A stretch of DNA of 64,000 nucleotides from Acidobacteriota bacterium. Its GTDB lineage: Bacteria; Acidobacteriota; Thermoanaerobaculia; Gp7-AA8. Below, piece after piece: positions 17,714 to 26,232 of this stretch. Below the pieces are notes generated by a model. It saw only the letters and a program-made list of their open reading frames with translations, was not told the DNA's origin and did not search any database. The stretch covers positions 62,001 to 126,000 of the forward strand of contig JAJPHC010000063.1 of the NCBI GenBank assembly GCA_021325515.1, written 5' to 3'. The stretch's first letter is position 1. Each line of letters begins with the position of its first letter. A program made the position numbers and the translations under genes.

Positions 17714-17833
17714 GCGGGACGGGATTGTACTTCGCTCCGGCAGCGGGCACCACGAACAGACGGGTAGTTCTGGCTCAACTTATTGAAAAACAAAGTCAAA
17801 TTGACTGGCCGCCCGATTGCAAATAACTGCTCC

Positions 17834-18751
17834 ATGGACCTCCAAGAAAATCTCATCGAATCGAGTGACCGGACGGGCCGCAAACGCAAATGGAAACCGT
17901 ACCTCGGCTCGCTTGTCATGCATGCGCTGTTGATCGCACTGATTCTCTTTCTATCGATGACCTCGGTGAAGAACGTCAAGGCGGAGCAGAAACCGATCCG
18001 AGCCTATCTGACGCAGGGCGCCGCACCTCCGCCGCCTCCCCCGCCGCCGCCCCCGGCGCCGGCGAAGTCGTCCGGAGGAGGGCCGAAGCCGGTGAAGCTC
18101 GTGACGCAGTTGCAACTGCCGAGCACGCCCAAATTCATTACGCCGGTGGAGACGCCCAAAGAAGTGCCGCAGCCGGTGCAGACGCCGTCGCCTCAGACTT
18201 TGAAGATCGACGACGAGTCGTCCCTTCCGCAGCCGATGATGTCGTCATCGTCGAGCAGCGAAGGCAGCGGCTCCGGTGACTCGACTTCCACCGCGGGTGT
18301 TGCGGGTGGGGTGCCGGGCGGCGTTGCAGGCGGCGTCGTTGGCGGCGTCGTCGGCGGTCAGATCGGTGGCGAAAAGGGTGGAGTCGTCGGCGGACAACTC
18401 GGCGGCCAGCTCGGAGGCACGGGCTCAGGCACCGCGGGGAACGGCAGCGAAGGGACCGATGGTCCGCTGCGCGTCGGCGGCGACGTGAAGGCTCCGACTG
18501 CGATTTCGAAACCGGAACCGAAATACACCGAGGCGGCGCGCCATGCGCACATCACCGGCGTCGTCGTCGTGGAAGCCGTGATCAACCGGCAGGGAACGGT
18601 CGAAGAAGTCCACGTACTGAAGGGACTGCCGATGGGTCTGTCCGAAGAGGCCGTGCAGGCGGTGAAGCAGTGGCGCTTCCACCCGGGCACGCTCAATGGT
18701 CAACCTGTTGACGTTATCTTCTCCCTGACCGTCAACTTCAAGATGGACTAG
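17834..18751 (+). CDS. TonB-family energy transducer
   Basis: A 305-residue protein: a cytoplasmic start, one membrane anchor (LGSLVMHALLIALILFLSM), a Pro-rich spacer (ten consecutive prolines), a Ser- and Gly-rich low-complexity stretch at about 130-215 with repeating GGVVGG/GGQLGG units, and a C-terminal TonB domain (KYTEAARHAHITGVVVVEAV, VKQWRFHPGTLNGQPV). Role: coupling inner-membrane proton motive force to outer-membrane receptors such as the one at 3510-5687. A longer TTG start at 17783 is possible but adds a non-typical N-terminus. No exbB/exbD is nearby. Confidence 0.9.
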   Translation: MDLQENLIESSDRTGRKRKWKPYLGSLVMHALLIALILFLSMTSVKNVKAEQKPIRAYLTQGAAPPPPPPPPPPAPAKSSGGGPKPVKLVTQLQLPSTPKFITPVETPKEVPQPVQTPSPQTLKIDDESSLPQPMMSSSSSSEGSGSGDSTSTAGVAGGVPGGVAGGVVGGVVGGQIGGEKGGVVGGQLGGQLGGTGSGTAGNGSEGTDGPLRVGGDVKAPTAISKPEPKYTEAARHAHITGVVVVEAVINRQGTVEEVHVLKGLPMGLSEEAVQAVKQWRFHPGTLNGQPVDVIFSLTVNFKMD

Positions 18752-18795
18752 TGGCGCGCGGCCGTTCGGCCGCTCACTTTTCCACGCACGCGATG

Positions 18796-18839
18796 GTCGC
18801 CGGGCGAGTCGCCCGGCGACTGCGGGCGGGGACGCCCGC
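18796..18839. repeat. Double palindrome, 'GTCGCCGGGCG' family
   Basis: GTCGCCGGGCG and its complement CGCCCGGCGAC flank AGT at 18796-18820. A second hairpin, GCGGGCG...CGCCCGC, follows at 18822-18839. It lies between the convergent tonB-like gene and pruA stop. The same composite unit occurs inverted at 33054-33100. Possible bidirectional terminator or mobile repeat. Confidence 0.82.
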
Positions 18840-18843
18840 GCTC

Positions 18844-20427
18844 CTACTCCCCTACTCCCGCCGGCTGCGCGGCGGCCTTCTTTTTTCGCGACATGGCTTT
18901 AGCCTGCAGGAAGAGGCCGAGGTAGTCGCGGCCGCCGGCCTTCGAATCGGTGCCCGACATGTTGAAGCCGCCGAAGGGGTGCACACCGACTAACGCTCCG
19001 GTGCACTTGCGGTTGATGTAGAGATTGCCGACGAAGAATTCCTCCTCCGCGCGGCGGATCTTCTCTTCGTTGTCGGTGAAGACGGCGCCCGTCAATCCGA
19101 ACTCCGTGCCGTTCGCGATGCGCAGCGCGTCATCGAAGTCTTTCGCCTTGATGATCGCCAGCACCGGCCCGAAGATCTCTTCCTGCGAGATCGTCGCGTC
19201 TTCCGCGACATCGGCGATGACCGTCGGCTCGATGAAGAACCCCTCGTCCGGACGGACATTGCCGCCGGCGACGAGCCGTCCTTCCTTCGACCCCTTGTCG
19301 ATGTACTCCTTGATCTTCTTCATCGCCTTCTCGTTGACGACGGGTCCGATCTGCGAGTCCGCCGCTTCGGCCGCGCCGATCTTCAGCGCCTTCGTCTTCT
19401 CCGCGACGAGCGGCACGATCTTGTCGTACACCGCCTCGTCGACGATCAGCCGCGAGCAGGCGGAGCACTTCTGTCCCTGGAATCCGAACGCCGACGCCAC
19501 CGCCGCAGCGGCAGCCTCGTCGAGGTTCTTCGTCTCGCGATCGATGATGATCGCGTCCTTGCCGCCCATCTCGGCGACGACGCGCTTGATCCAGATCTGT
19601 CCCTTGCGCGGCTTCGCGGCCTCTTCGTTGATGTGCAGTCCGACTTCCTTCGATCCGGTGAAGGAGATGAAGCGAATCCGCGGATGCTGAATCAGCGGAT
19701 CGCCGACCTCGCCGCCCGAGCCGCTGACGAAGTTGACGACGCCGGCGGGCATGCCGGCCTCTTCGAGCAGCGCGAAGAATCGCCACGCGATCCACGGTGC
19801 ATCCGAGGACGGCTTGAGAATCACGCAGTTGCCGGTGACCGCGGCCGCGGTCGTCATGCCGGCCATGATGGCCAGCGGGAAGTTCCAGGGCGGAATCACG
19901 GCTCCCACGCCGAGAGGAAGGTAGACGAGCTCGTTGTCTTCGCCGGCGATCTTCGTGATCGGCTGCTCGCCACCCCAGCGATACGCTTCGCGCGCATAGA
20001 ACTCGCAGAAGTCGATCGCCTCGGCGGTGTCCGCATCGGCTTCGGCCCAGGTCTTGCCGACCTCGAGCACCATCGTCGCAGAGAACTCATGCTTCCGTTC
20101 CCGCAGCAGCGCCGCCGTTTTCACGAGCAGTCCGGCTCGCGTGTCGACGCTCGCCTTCTTCCAGCTCTCGAAGGCGTTCCACGCGGCGTCGATCGCCTGC
20201 TCGACGTGCGGCGTCGTCCCCTTCTGGAATTTCCCGAGCACCTGCGACTTGTGCGAGGGGTTGATGGAGTCGAAGGTCTTGAGTCCGGTGATGTGCTGGC
20301 CGCCGATGACCAGCGGATATTCGCGCCCGATTTCGGACTGCACTTTCCCGAGAGCGGCCTCCATCGCGGCTTTGTTGTCAGGTTTGTTAAAGTCGGTCAG
20401 GGGCTCGTTTTTGAATTCGCTGAGCAT
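18844..20427 (-). CDS. pruA: L-glutamate gamma-semialdehyde dehydrogenase
   Basis: A 527-residue aldehyde dehydrogenase of the delta-1-pyrroline-5-carboxylate dehydrogenase type, which oxidises glutamate semialdehyde to glutamate in proline breakdown. Motifs: VGAVIPPWNFPLAI, FTGSKEVG, catalytic Glu in VAEMGGKDAII and catalytic Cys in GFQGQKCSACSR, then EEIFGPVLA. ATG 20427 has a GGAGG ribosome site. No proline dehydrogenase gene is adjacent. The start lies only 35 bases from a divergent lipoprotein start. Confidence 0.93.
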   Translation of the reverse strand: MLSEFKNEPLTDFNKPDNKAAMEAALGKVQSEIGREYPLVIGGQHITGLKTFDSINPSHKSQVLGKFQKGTTPHVEQAIDAAWNAFESWKKASVDTRAGLLVKTAALLRERKHEFSATMVLEVGKTWAEADADTAEAIDFCEFYAREAYRWGGEQPITKIAGEDNELVYLPLGVGAVIPPWNFPLAIMAGMTTAAAVTGNCVILKPSSDAPWIAWRFFALLEEAGMPAGVVNFVSGSGGEVGDPLIQHPRIRFISFTGSKEVGLHINEEAAKPRKGQIWIKRVVAEMGGKDAIIIDRETKNLDEAAAAAVASAFGFQGQKCSACSRLIVDEAVYDKIVPLVAEKTKALKIGAAEAADSQIGPVVNEKAMKKIKEYIDKGSKEGRLVAGGNVRPDEGFFIEPTVIADVAEDATISQEEIFGPVLAIIKAKDFDDALRIANGTEFGLTGAVFTDNEEKIRRAEEEFFVGNLYINRKCTGALVGVHPFGGFNMSGTDSKAGGRDYLGLFLQAKAMSRKKKAAAQPAGVGE

Positions 20428-20462
20428 TTGCTTGCAATCCTCCGGGTGAAACAAGGGTGGGT

Positions 20463-21185
20463 ATGTACTCGAAATTGAAGGCGATCGCAACCGCCGCCGT
20501 CGCACTGTCGTGGATCGGTTGCGCGCCGGTCCTGCCGTGGCACGACGAGCCTGTGGCGAGCGAGGTGAACATCGCGTTCACCATTCACAACAATCTTCTC
20601 TTCCTCTCGACGCCCACGATCGAGAATCATCGCGGGCGTTTCTTTCTTTCGACGGCGAGCGCGCGCTCCGCGATCGACCCGCAATTCGCCGCGACGCTGC
20701 AGGCACGGCCGCCGTTCACCTTCGCGATCAGCGAGAAGGAATCGCTGCGAGTCGAGCCCGTCGTCGTCAGCCTCGGCGGAACGGGTGACGCGATGTTCGG
20801 CGCCGACGTCTGGGGACGCCACTCCATCACGATCGACTATCACGCGGGACTCGTCACGTATCAGAAGCAGCGGATGGAGCCAGCGGCCATGACGCTCCAT
20901 CGTTTTTCCGGTGCCCCTGCCGTGCTGATCGACGTCGATGGGAAGAAGGTGGAAGCGATCGTCGACACCGCTCTGCCCGACACGCTCGTCCTTCCCGCGG
21001 CGAAGCCGTCACGGGGAACGGCGCATGTGCAGATGGGCGGCACAGACTTCGGCACGATCGATGTGCAATACGCCAGCGTGGCGCAGCCGCGCGCCGGCAA
21101 TCGCCTGCTCTCGCGCTTTCTCGTTTCGATCGACTACGGCCAGCGCGTGACAGGCCTGTGGCGCGATCCGCGAATCCCGCTCTAG
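20463..21185 (+). CDS. Lipoprotein with retropepsin-like aspartyl protease region
   Basis: A 240-residue protein with a lipoprotein signal (LSWIGC). Two related halves are visible: the first has HRGRFFLSTASARSAID, the second VDGKKVEAIVDTALPDTLVLP, close to the pattern of pepsin/retropepsin-like proteins (hydrophobic-Asp-Thr-Ala). Only the second half keeps the Asp; the first has Ser. Two-lobed folds of this kind occur in bacterial aspartyl protease-like proteins of unknown substrate. ATG 20463 has an AAGGGTGG stretch upstream. Activity is uncertain. Confidence 0.65.
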   Translation: MYSKLKAIATAAVALSWIGCAPVLPWHDEPVASEVNIAFTIHNNLLFLSTPTIENHRGRFFLSTASARSAIDPQFAATLQARPPFTFAISEKESLRVEPVVVSLGGTGDAMFGADVWGRHSITIDYHAGLVTYQKQRMEPAAMTLHRFSGAPAVLIDVDGKKVEAIVDTALPDTLVLPAAKPSRGTAHVQMGGTDFGTIDVQYASVAQPRAGNRLLSRFLVSIDYGQRVTGLWRDPRIPL

Positions 21186-21196
21186 AGCAAGGTCGA

Positions 21197-21217
21197 GTGC
21201 GGACGCCTCGTCCGCAC
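21197..21217. repeat. Short palindrome GTGCGGACG...CGTCCGCAC
   Basis: A 21-base near-palindrome with arms of nine bases and a CCT loop, located in the 64-base gap between two genes on the plus strand. The same unit recurs at 36.5-36.7, 40.5, 43.4 and 53.7-53.8 kb, with a partial unit at 55.65 kb; this is the shortest isolated copy. Confidence 0.85.
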
Positions 21218-21249
21218 AGTCCTGAGAGTGACCCTGCTAACATGCCCGG

Positions 21250-22470
21250 ATGCAGCGGGTGGTTGGGATCGTTGCCGTCGCTCTGTTTCTCTGCAATTCC
21301 GCGAGCGCGCAGACGGTCCGGTTGTCGGGCTTCCTTTCCGGAGGCGGCGTTTACGCGACCGGACCGCGCAGCTGGCTGGATGGAGGATTCGGACGCCTCG
21401 ATCAGAGCCGCAACGCTCCCTTCGCTCAGGCGCAGCTCGGACTCGACTGGACTCCGAGCTCCTGGTTCGACGTCCATCTGCATGGAATCGCGCGGCATGA
21501 TCACGATCGCGATCACGCCGGAGTCGCCGAGGCGTACGCCGAAGTCCGGAAGACGTTCGCGCACGATCAGATTCAACTGAAGGCTGGGGAGTTCTTCCTC
21601 CCGACCTCGCGCGAGAATCGCGACAACCTCTGGACGTCGCCGTACGCGATCACCTTCTCCGCGGTGAACAGTTGGATGGCGCACGAGGTGCGGCCGATCG
21701 GAGCGGAGGTCGAGTGGCGACACGAGCTCCCGTCGCTGTCGGCTCTCACGGTGGCAGGCACCGCGTTCCGCGGCAATGACACGATGGGGACGCTGCTGGG
21801 CTGGCGCGGCTGGGCGATCTCGAGCCGCGTCACGACGTACGGAGAGGAGCTGCCGCTGCCGCCGCTCTTCTCGTTCAATGACCCGAGAATGTTTCTCGAT
21901 CAAAAGCGCGGCACGACCCCGTTTGATCGTGACCTCGACGGCCGCACAGGCTTCGCGGGCCGTGTGCGATTCAGCCTTCCCGAGCGCGGGATGATTCAGT
22001 TCGTCCGTCTCGACAACCGCGGAGACCGCGCTCTCTATCGGAATCAGTACTCGTGGCGAACGCGCTTCAATCTCATCGGCGGCGAGGTCGGATCGCGCGA
22101 GGCGACCGTGCTCGCTGCGGAGCTCATCAGCGGCGACACGGGCATGGGCTTTCGCGGCCGCGGACGCGGCTGGGTGCAGGCGGACTTTCACGCGTGGTAC
22201 GCGCTCGTCTCTCACAAGTACGGCCGCTCGCGCGTGACCGCGCGTCTGGATCAGTTCGCTACGTTCGACCGCGACCACTCCATCGCGGAGAGCAACGATG
22301 AACATGGCCGCGCGTGGACGCTCGCGTGGCTGTACGAGTTCACGCAGCACTGGCGCGTCGGTATGGACTTCACGAACGCCACCGGGGCGCGCCCTGCCGC
22401 GGCGCAGTCCGGCGCCGGCCCGAACATGGACGGCCGCACGTTCATCGCCGAAACGCGCTACGGCTGGTAG
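21250..22470 (+). CDS. Outer-membrane porin-like protein
   Basis: A 406-residue protein with a signal peptide (VVGIVAVALFLCNSASAQ) followed by alternating hydrophobic strands ending in an aromatic residue (FIAETRYGW), typical of a beta-barrel. Stretches such as AGEFFLPTSRENRDNLW resemble porin/phosphate-selective families, but I cannot name one. His- and Asp-rich segment ARHDHDRDHAG at about 85 could bind metal. The gene follows a palindromic repeat and precedes a PIG-L gene on the same strand. Confidence 0.7.
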   Translation: MQRVVGIVAVALFLCNSASAQTVRLSGFLSGGGVYATGPRSWLDGGFGRLDQSRNAPFAQAQLGLDWTPSSWFDVHLHGIARHDHDRDHAGVAEAYAEVRKTFAHDQIQLKAGEFFLPTSRENRDNLWTSPYAITFSAVNSWMAHEVRPIGAEVEWRHELPSLSALTVAGTAFRGNDTMGTLLGWRGWAISSRVTTYGEELPLPPLFSFNDPRMFLDQKRGTTPFDRDLDGRTGFAGRVRFSLPERGMIQFVRLDNRGDRALYRNQYSWRTRFNLIGGEVGSREATVLAAELISGDTGMGFRGRGRGWVQADFHAWYALVSHKYGRSRVTARLDQFATFDRDHSIAESNDEHGRAWTLAWLYEFTQHWRVGMDFTNATGARPAAAQSGAGPNMDGRTFIAETRYGW

Positions 22471-22518
22471 TCGCAGACTTGCCTGTTGGTGTTATCTACA
22501 TCAATATTCACGGGTCCC

Positions 22519-23403
22519 ATGTTGCTCGCCGGCATAGTCACGCTCCTGACGCTGTTCACCTGGAATCCGCATGGAAAGGCGATCGTGAACCAGTACCCCC
22601 GAATCGTGCACGCCGGCCGCAATGACCGCGTGCTCATCGTGGCTCCGCACATCGACGATGAAGCCATCGGCGCGGCGGGCTATGCGTTCGACGCGGTTGC
22701 GAATGGCGCCGAGGTGTATGTCGTCTTCCTGACGGCGGGCGACTGCAACCGGTTCTCCGCGCGAATCATGCACAAGACGCTCGAGCCGAGCGCGGCGAAC
22801 TTCCTCGCCGTCGGCCACGCGCGCATCGCCGAGGCACACACGGCGATGCAGCTTCTCGGCGTCCCGAACGACCACTACTTCGTCCTCGGGTATCCCGATC
22901 GGGGACTTCAGGCGATCCTCGACGACAAGACGGCGATCGTCCGCTCGCGCGGCACTGCGCAGAAAGCGGTTCCGTATCAGGAGGCGCTGTCGCCGGGGTC
23001 ACCATACCGGTTCGATCACCTGATGGCGGACATGGAGCGCGTGATCGAGATCGCGAAGCCGACGATGGTGATCGCGCCGGTCGACTTCGACGAACATTCG
23101 GATCATGCAGCGACGGCTGCGTTCACGGAGCTCGCACTGCAGGCGGTTCACAGCGACGCGCATCGTCTCGGATATCTGGTGCATGCGGGCCGCATCGCGC
23201 GATCGCTGGTCCGGACGCCGCAGCGGGCGCTGCTGCCGCCGGCGAGTATGCGCTCCTACGCGTGGGCGACCTATCCGCTGACGCCGGAAGTGAAGAAGCA
23301 GAAGGACGCGCTGCTGCAGACCTACAAGAGCCAGCGCCCGTACATCTCGCTGCTGCGCAATGCGTTCGTAAGGACGAACGAGCTTTTCTATGTCTACCGA
23401 TAG
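22519..23403 (+). CDS. PIG-L family deacetylase
   Basis: A 294-residue protein with an N-terminal hydrophobic segment (MLLAGIVTLLTLF) and the LmbE/PIG-L zinc motif VAPHIDDEAIGAAG, with the second metal box in DEHSDHAA. Members remove N-acetyl groups from amino sugars or glycoconjugates. The hydrophobic N-terminus implies membrane or periplasmic localisation. A TTG at 22486 would extend the N-terminus by 11 residues; ATG 22519 is preferred. It is the last gene before the attC-like region. Confidence 0.9.
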   Translation: MLLAGIVTLLTLFTWNPHGKAIVNQYPRIVHAGRNDRVLIVAPHIDDEAIGAAGYAFDAVANGAEVYVVFLTAGDCNRFSARIMHKTLEPSAANFLAVGHARIAEAHTAMQLLGVPNDHYFVLGYPDRGLQAILDDKTAIVRSRGTAQKAVPYQEALSPGSPYRFDHLMADMERVIEIAKPTMVIAPVDFDEHSDHAATAAFTELALQAVHSDAHRLGYLVHAGRIARSLVRTPQRALLPPASMRSYAWATYPLTPEVKKQKDALLQTYKSQRPYISLLRNAFVRTNELFYVYR

Positions 23404-23562
23404 CACGCCCGGCGGAATGCGGCTATCCGTCAGACACTGAAAGGAATTTCGCAGCGACGATTTCCGGCGGGTATCGAAGTTAAGCCCGAAGCAAAGGCAC
23501 GTTCGTGGATGACGCTGTTCTCAAAGAGAGGCCGAACTCGCTGACGCAAAGACACTAACGGT
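23404..23562. other. Intergenic stretch before the cassette
   Basis: About 160 bases with no convincing gene. It contains GTTAAGC at 23479-23485, which fits the 3' recombination-box pattern GTTRRRY of attC sites, so this may be a worn cassette boundary or a tiny empty cassette. No promoter could be identified. Confidence 0.4.
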
Positions 23563-23669
23563 ACCTAACTCTGCGCTGCACCTGGCTTCGAACCGCTAGC
23601 CGCACCCTTCTTGAGCGCTATACTTTCCCGCGTACGGGTCTGAGCCGGGCGAGCGCCGAACCGTTGGGC
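23563..23669 (+). other. attC-like recombination site 1
   Basis: It starts with ACCTAAC (fits RYYYAAC) and ends with GTTGGGC (fits GTTRRRY), 107 bases apart. Inner segments GCGCTGCACCTGGCT and its approximate complement near 23646-23656 can pair, as in folded attC sites. It shares its first 20 bases almost exactly with site 2. An alternative 3' box, GTTAGAC at 23732-23738, lies seven bases before the cassette gene's ATG. Confidence 0.6.
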
Positions 23670-23744
23670 GGACCGTGGGCAACACATGGCGATCTCACTC
23701 GTGTGAAGCACGGCGCCAGTGACCGGCAAACGTTAGACGACGAA

Positions 23745-24293
23745 ATGAAAAGTCTCGACGCACAGATCGACGACTTTGTGTCGCGAATCAATTCCTCAGC
23801 ACGCCCCGCCAAACTGAAAGACGAAGTCGCCCCATCGGTTGCCGAACCGACCGCCGATCCTGGTCTCTGGAGCTGGAGCATTCGTCTATACGACGTCTCC
23901 TGGATCGACCACGTCGAAGCGAAGCTTCCGAAGAGGTTTCCCGAGATCTTCCGGTCGTTCGCGGGACGGTACATCTACCCTGAGTTCGCCTGGCACAAGG
24001 TTCTGTTCTTCGCGAACACTCCTGAGGGGATTGGTTACGCCGCTCACGAGCTGCGATTCGGAATCTTTCGTGACGAGGCGATCTTCAATGCGCTCGCGAA
24101 GAACGGCTTCGTCCAAATCGGCCAGCCGAGCGACGGGAGTTACGATCCTGTCTGTTTCGCACCTGGCAATCGCGCCCATGATGCCGCCGTCGTGAGGATC
24201 GATCACGAAGACATCCTCATTCGCGGCGAAGTGCGAGTCATCGAACACATCGCACCGTCGTTCAGCGCACTCATCGCGGCGCCGGTCGTCTAA
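23745..24293 (+). CDS. SMI1/KNR4-like (SUKH) cassette protein
   Basis: A 182-residue soluble protein starting at ATG 23745 (MKSLDAQIDDFVS). The central part, LPKRFPEIFRSFAGRYIYPEF and FFANTPEG, and the end, GSYDPVCFA and VRIDHEDILIRGEVRVIEHIAPSF, match the pattern I know from SMI1/KNR4 family proteins, many of which are immunity proteins against toxins. No toxin gene is adjacent. The stop codon TAA (24291-24293) lies inside the 5' box of attC-like site 2, the usual arrangement in integron cassettes. Its base composition is less GC-skewed than its neighbours, consistent with transfer. Confidence 0.75.
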   Translation: MKSLDAQIDDFVSRINSSARPAKLKDEVAPSVAEPTADPGLWSWSIRLYDVSWIDHVEAKLPKRFPEIFRSFAGRYIYPEFAWHKVLFFANTPEGIGYAAHELRFGIFRDEAIFNALAKNGFVQIGQPSDGSYDPVCFAPGNRAHDAAVVRIDHEDILIRGEVRVIEHIAPSFSALIAAPVV

Positions 24294-24380
24294 CTCTGCG
24301 CTGCACCCGGCACCAACCGCCGCGCAATTTTCGCGAGAGCAATACTTCAGCGCGTGCGGTTAGCAGGGAGAGCGTTGGCC
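24288..24380 (+). other. attC-like recombination site 2
   Basis: It starts with GTCTAAC (RYYYAAC) and ends with GTTGGCC (one mismatch to GTTRRRY), 93 bases. The opening CTAACTCTGCGCTGCACC is shared with site 1 apart from small differences. Inner AACCGC pairs with GCGGTT. The preceding gene's stop is inside the first box. Confidence 0.58.
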
Positions 24381-24582
24381 CGTTACGCATCGGAAGCCGG
24401 CGAGCTTCGGATACGGTTAAGGTCCACCGAGGCGAATCGAACGCTGGCCGAGGAAGCCCTCGCCGGGAAGGGCGTCATTCGCGAGCAGCTTCCGATCGCT
24501 GGATGACATCTCGGACAGTGAATAGGGCGCGCCAATGCAAACAGTCGCAGGACAGCGAGCTTTCGTCTGTCACTCCACTTGC

Positions 24583-26232
24583 ATGAGGATCGCGGCGCTT
24601 TTTCTCGCTCTCGCCTGTACCCATGCCCCCTCACCCCCTTCCCTGCCGCGGACGGCACCCGATTTCGATCTCATCATCCGCAACGGAGAGGTGATCGACG
24701 GCAGCGGGGCACCGCGCATCCGTGCTGACGTCGGGATTCGCGGCGACACGATCGCGGCGATCGGCGATCTCTCGCACCACACCGCAGCGCAGACGATCGA
24801 CGCCCGCAATCAGGCCGTCGCGCCCGGCTTCATCGACCTCCTCGGCGATTCCGAGCGCTCTGTCCTCATCGACCCGCACCTCGAGGGAAAGATCCGCCAG
24901 GGAGTGACGACCGAGGTGACGGGTGAAGGGCATTCGCCGGGGCCGATCGACGAGGCGATGGCCGCAGAGATCAACCGCACGCGTCTGCCCGGATTTCCCG
25001 ACGCCACCTGGCGAACGCTCGCCGATTTCATGCGGACGGTCGAGAAACGCGGTTCGGCGATCAACTTCGCCTTCTACGTCGGCGCCGCCAATCCCCGCGA
25101 GATCGTGCTCGGCACCGCCAGCGTCTCCCCCACTCCGGCGCAGCTCGCCGAGATGCAGCGGATGGTTAGCCAGGCGATGGATGAGGGAGCCACCGGCCTG
25201 TCGAGCGCACTGATCTATCCGCCGGGACGCTTCGCCGGCACCGAGGAGCTGATCGCGCTCGCCACGGCCGCCGGGCGGAAAGGGGGCGCGTACTGGACGC
25301 ACATGCGGAGCGAATCGGCCGGCATCATGGATGCCCTCGACGAGGCGTTCCGCATCGGACGCGAAGCGCACGCGCCGGTGAACATCTTTCACCTGAAAGC
25401 GGGCGGCTCCATGCGCGGACACATGCCGGAGATCGTCGCGAAGATCGAGGCCGCGCGGAAAAGCGGGCTCGATGTCGCGGCGAACATCTATCCATACACC
25501 GCCACATCGACGGAGCTCACGTCGATCGTGCCCGCGTGGGCGCTGGAGAAGGGCTATCTCGCGTTCACCGCGTCGCTGAAGGATCCCGCGACGCGCGCGA
25601 AGATCGCCGAGAGCCTGCGCATCACGGAGCCGCACGACATCCTCGTCCGCAATCTGCCGGATGCACCCGCCGCGATGAAGACGCAACTCGAGCGGAAGCG
25701 TCTCGATGAGATCGCCGGCGCGCTCGGCACGACGGCGCCGGAAGCCGTGCTGCGCCTCTTCGAGATGTGCAGCGCCTCCCCCATCGCGATCTATTTCGGA
25801 TTGCGCGAGGACGACATGCAGTACGCGCTCCGGCAGCCCTGGGTCGCCGTCGGCTCCGACAGCGGCGCCGTCGTCGGCGCGATGCGCGACGTCGGTGCGC
25901 ATCCCCGCGCCTACGGCACGTTCCCGCGCATCCTCGGCCACTACGTTCGCGACGAGCATCTCTTCCCGCTGGAAGAAGCCGTGCGGAAGATGACATCACT
26001 CGCCGCGTCGCGCGCCGGCATCAGCGATCGCGGGCTGCTGCGCGCCGGGATGAAAGCCGACATCGCCGTCTTCGATCCGAAGACGATCCGGGACGTCTCG
26101 ACGTACGAAGATCCGCATCACTTCAGCGAAGGCATCAGCAACGTGATCGTCAACGGCACCGCGGTGCTCAGGGACGGCGCGATGACGCCTGCGCTGCCGG
26201 GACGGGTGCTGCGCCACCGGGCAGGTCCCTGA
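24583..26232 (+). CDS. D-aminoacylase-like amidohydrolase, lipoprotein
   Basis: A 549-residue protein starting at ATG 24583 with a short lipoprotein-like signal (LFLALACTH). The fold follows N-acyl-D-amino-acid deacylases: DFDLIIRNGEVIDGSG, GVTTEVTGEG, YWTHMRSES, VGSDSGAVVG and HPRAYGTFPRILGHYV. The usual metal motif PGFIDxHxH reads PGFIDLLGDSE here, and the GNCG cysteine position reads GEGHS, so the standard zinc site is altered. Family role: hydrolysis of N-acyl-D-amino acids or similar amides; substrate unknown. It overlaps the convergent transglutaminase gene by 65 bases. Confidence 0.85.
   Translation: MRIAALFLALACTHAPSPPSLPRTAPDFDLIIRNGEVIDGSGAPRIRADVGIRGDTIAAIGDLSHHTAAQTIDARNQAVAPGFIDLLGDSERSVLIDPHLEGKIRQGVTTEVTGEGHSPGPIDEAMAAEINRTRLPGFPDATWRTLADFMRTVEKRGSAINFAFYVGAANPREIVLGTASVSPTPAQLAEMQRMVSQAMDEGATGLSSALIYPPGRFAGTEELIALATAAGRKGGAYWTHMRSESAGIMDALDEAFRIGREAHAPVNIFHLKAGGSMRGHMPEIVAKIEAARKSGLDVAANIYPYTATSTELTSIVPAWALEKGYLAFTASLKDPATRAKIAESLRITEPHDILVRNLPDAPAAMKTQLERKRLDEIAGALGTTAPEAVLRLFEMCSASPIAIYFGLREDDMQYALRQPWVAVGSDSGAVVGAMRDVGAHPRAYGTFPRILGHYVRDEHLFPLEEAVRKMTSLAASRAGISDRGLLRAGMKADIAVFDPKTIRDVSTYEDPHHFSEGISNVIVNGTAVLRDGAMTPALPGRVLRHRAGP

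Noticed and set aside
18844-20505. Longer start for pruA at 20505
   Set aside because: Upstream 26 codons are Arg/Ser-rich, lack homology style, and the GGAGG site is correctly spaced from ATG 20427.
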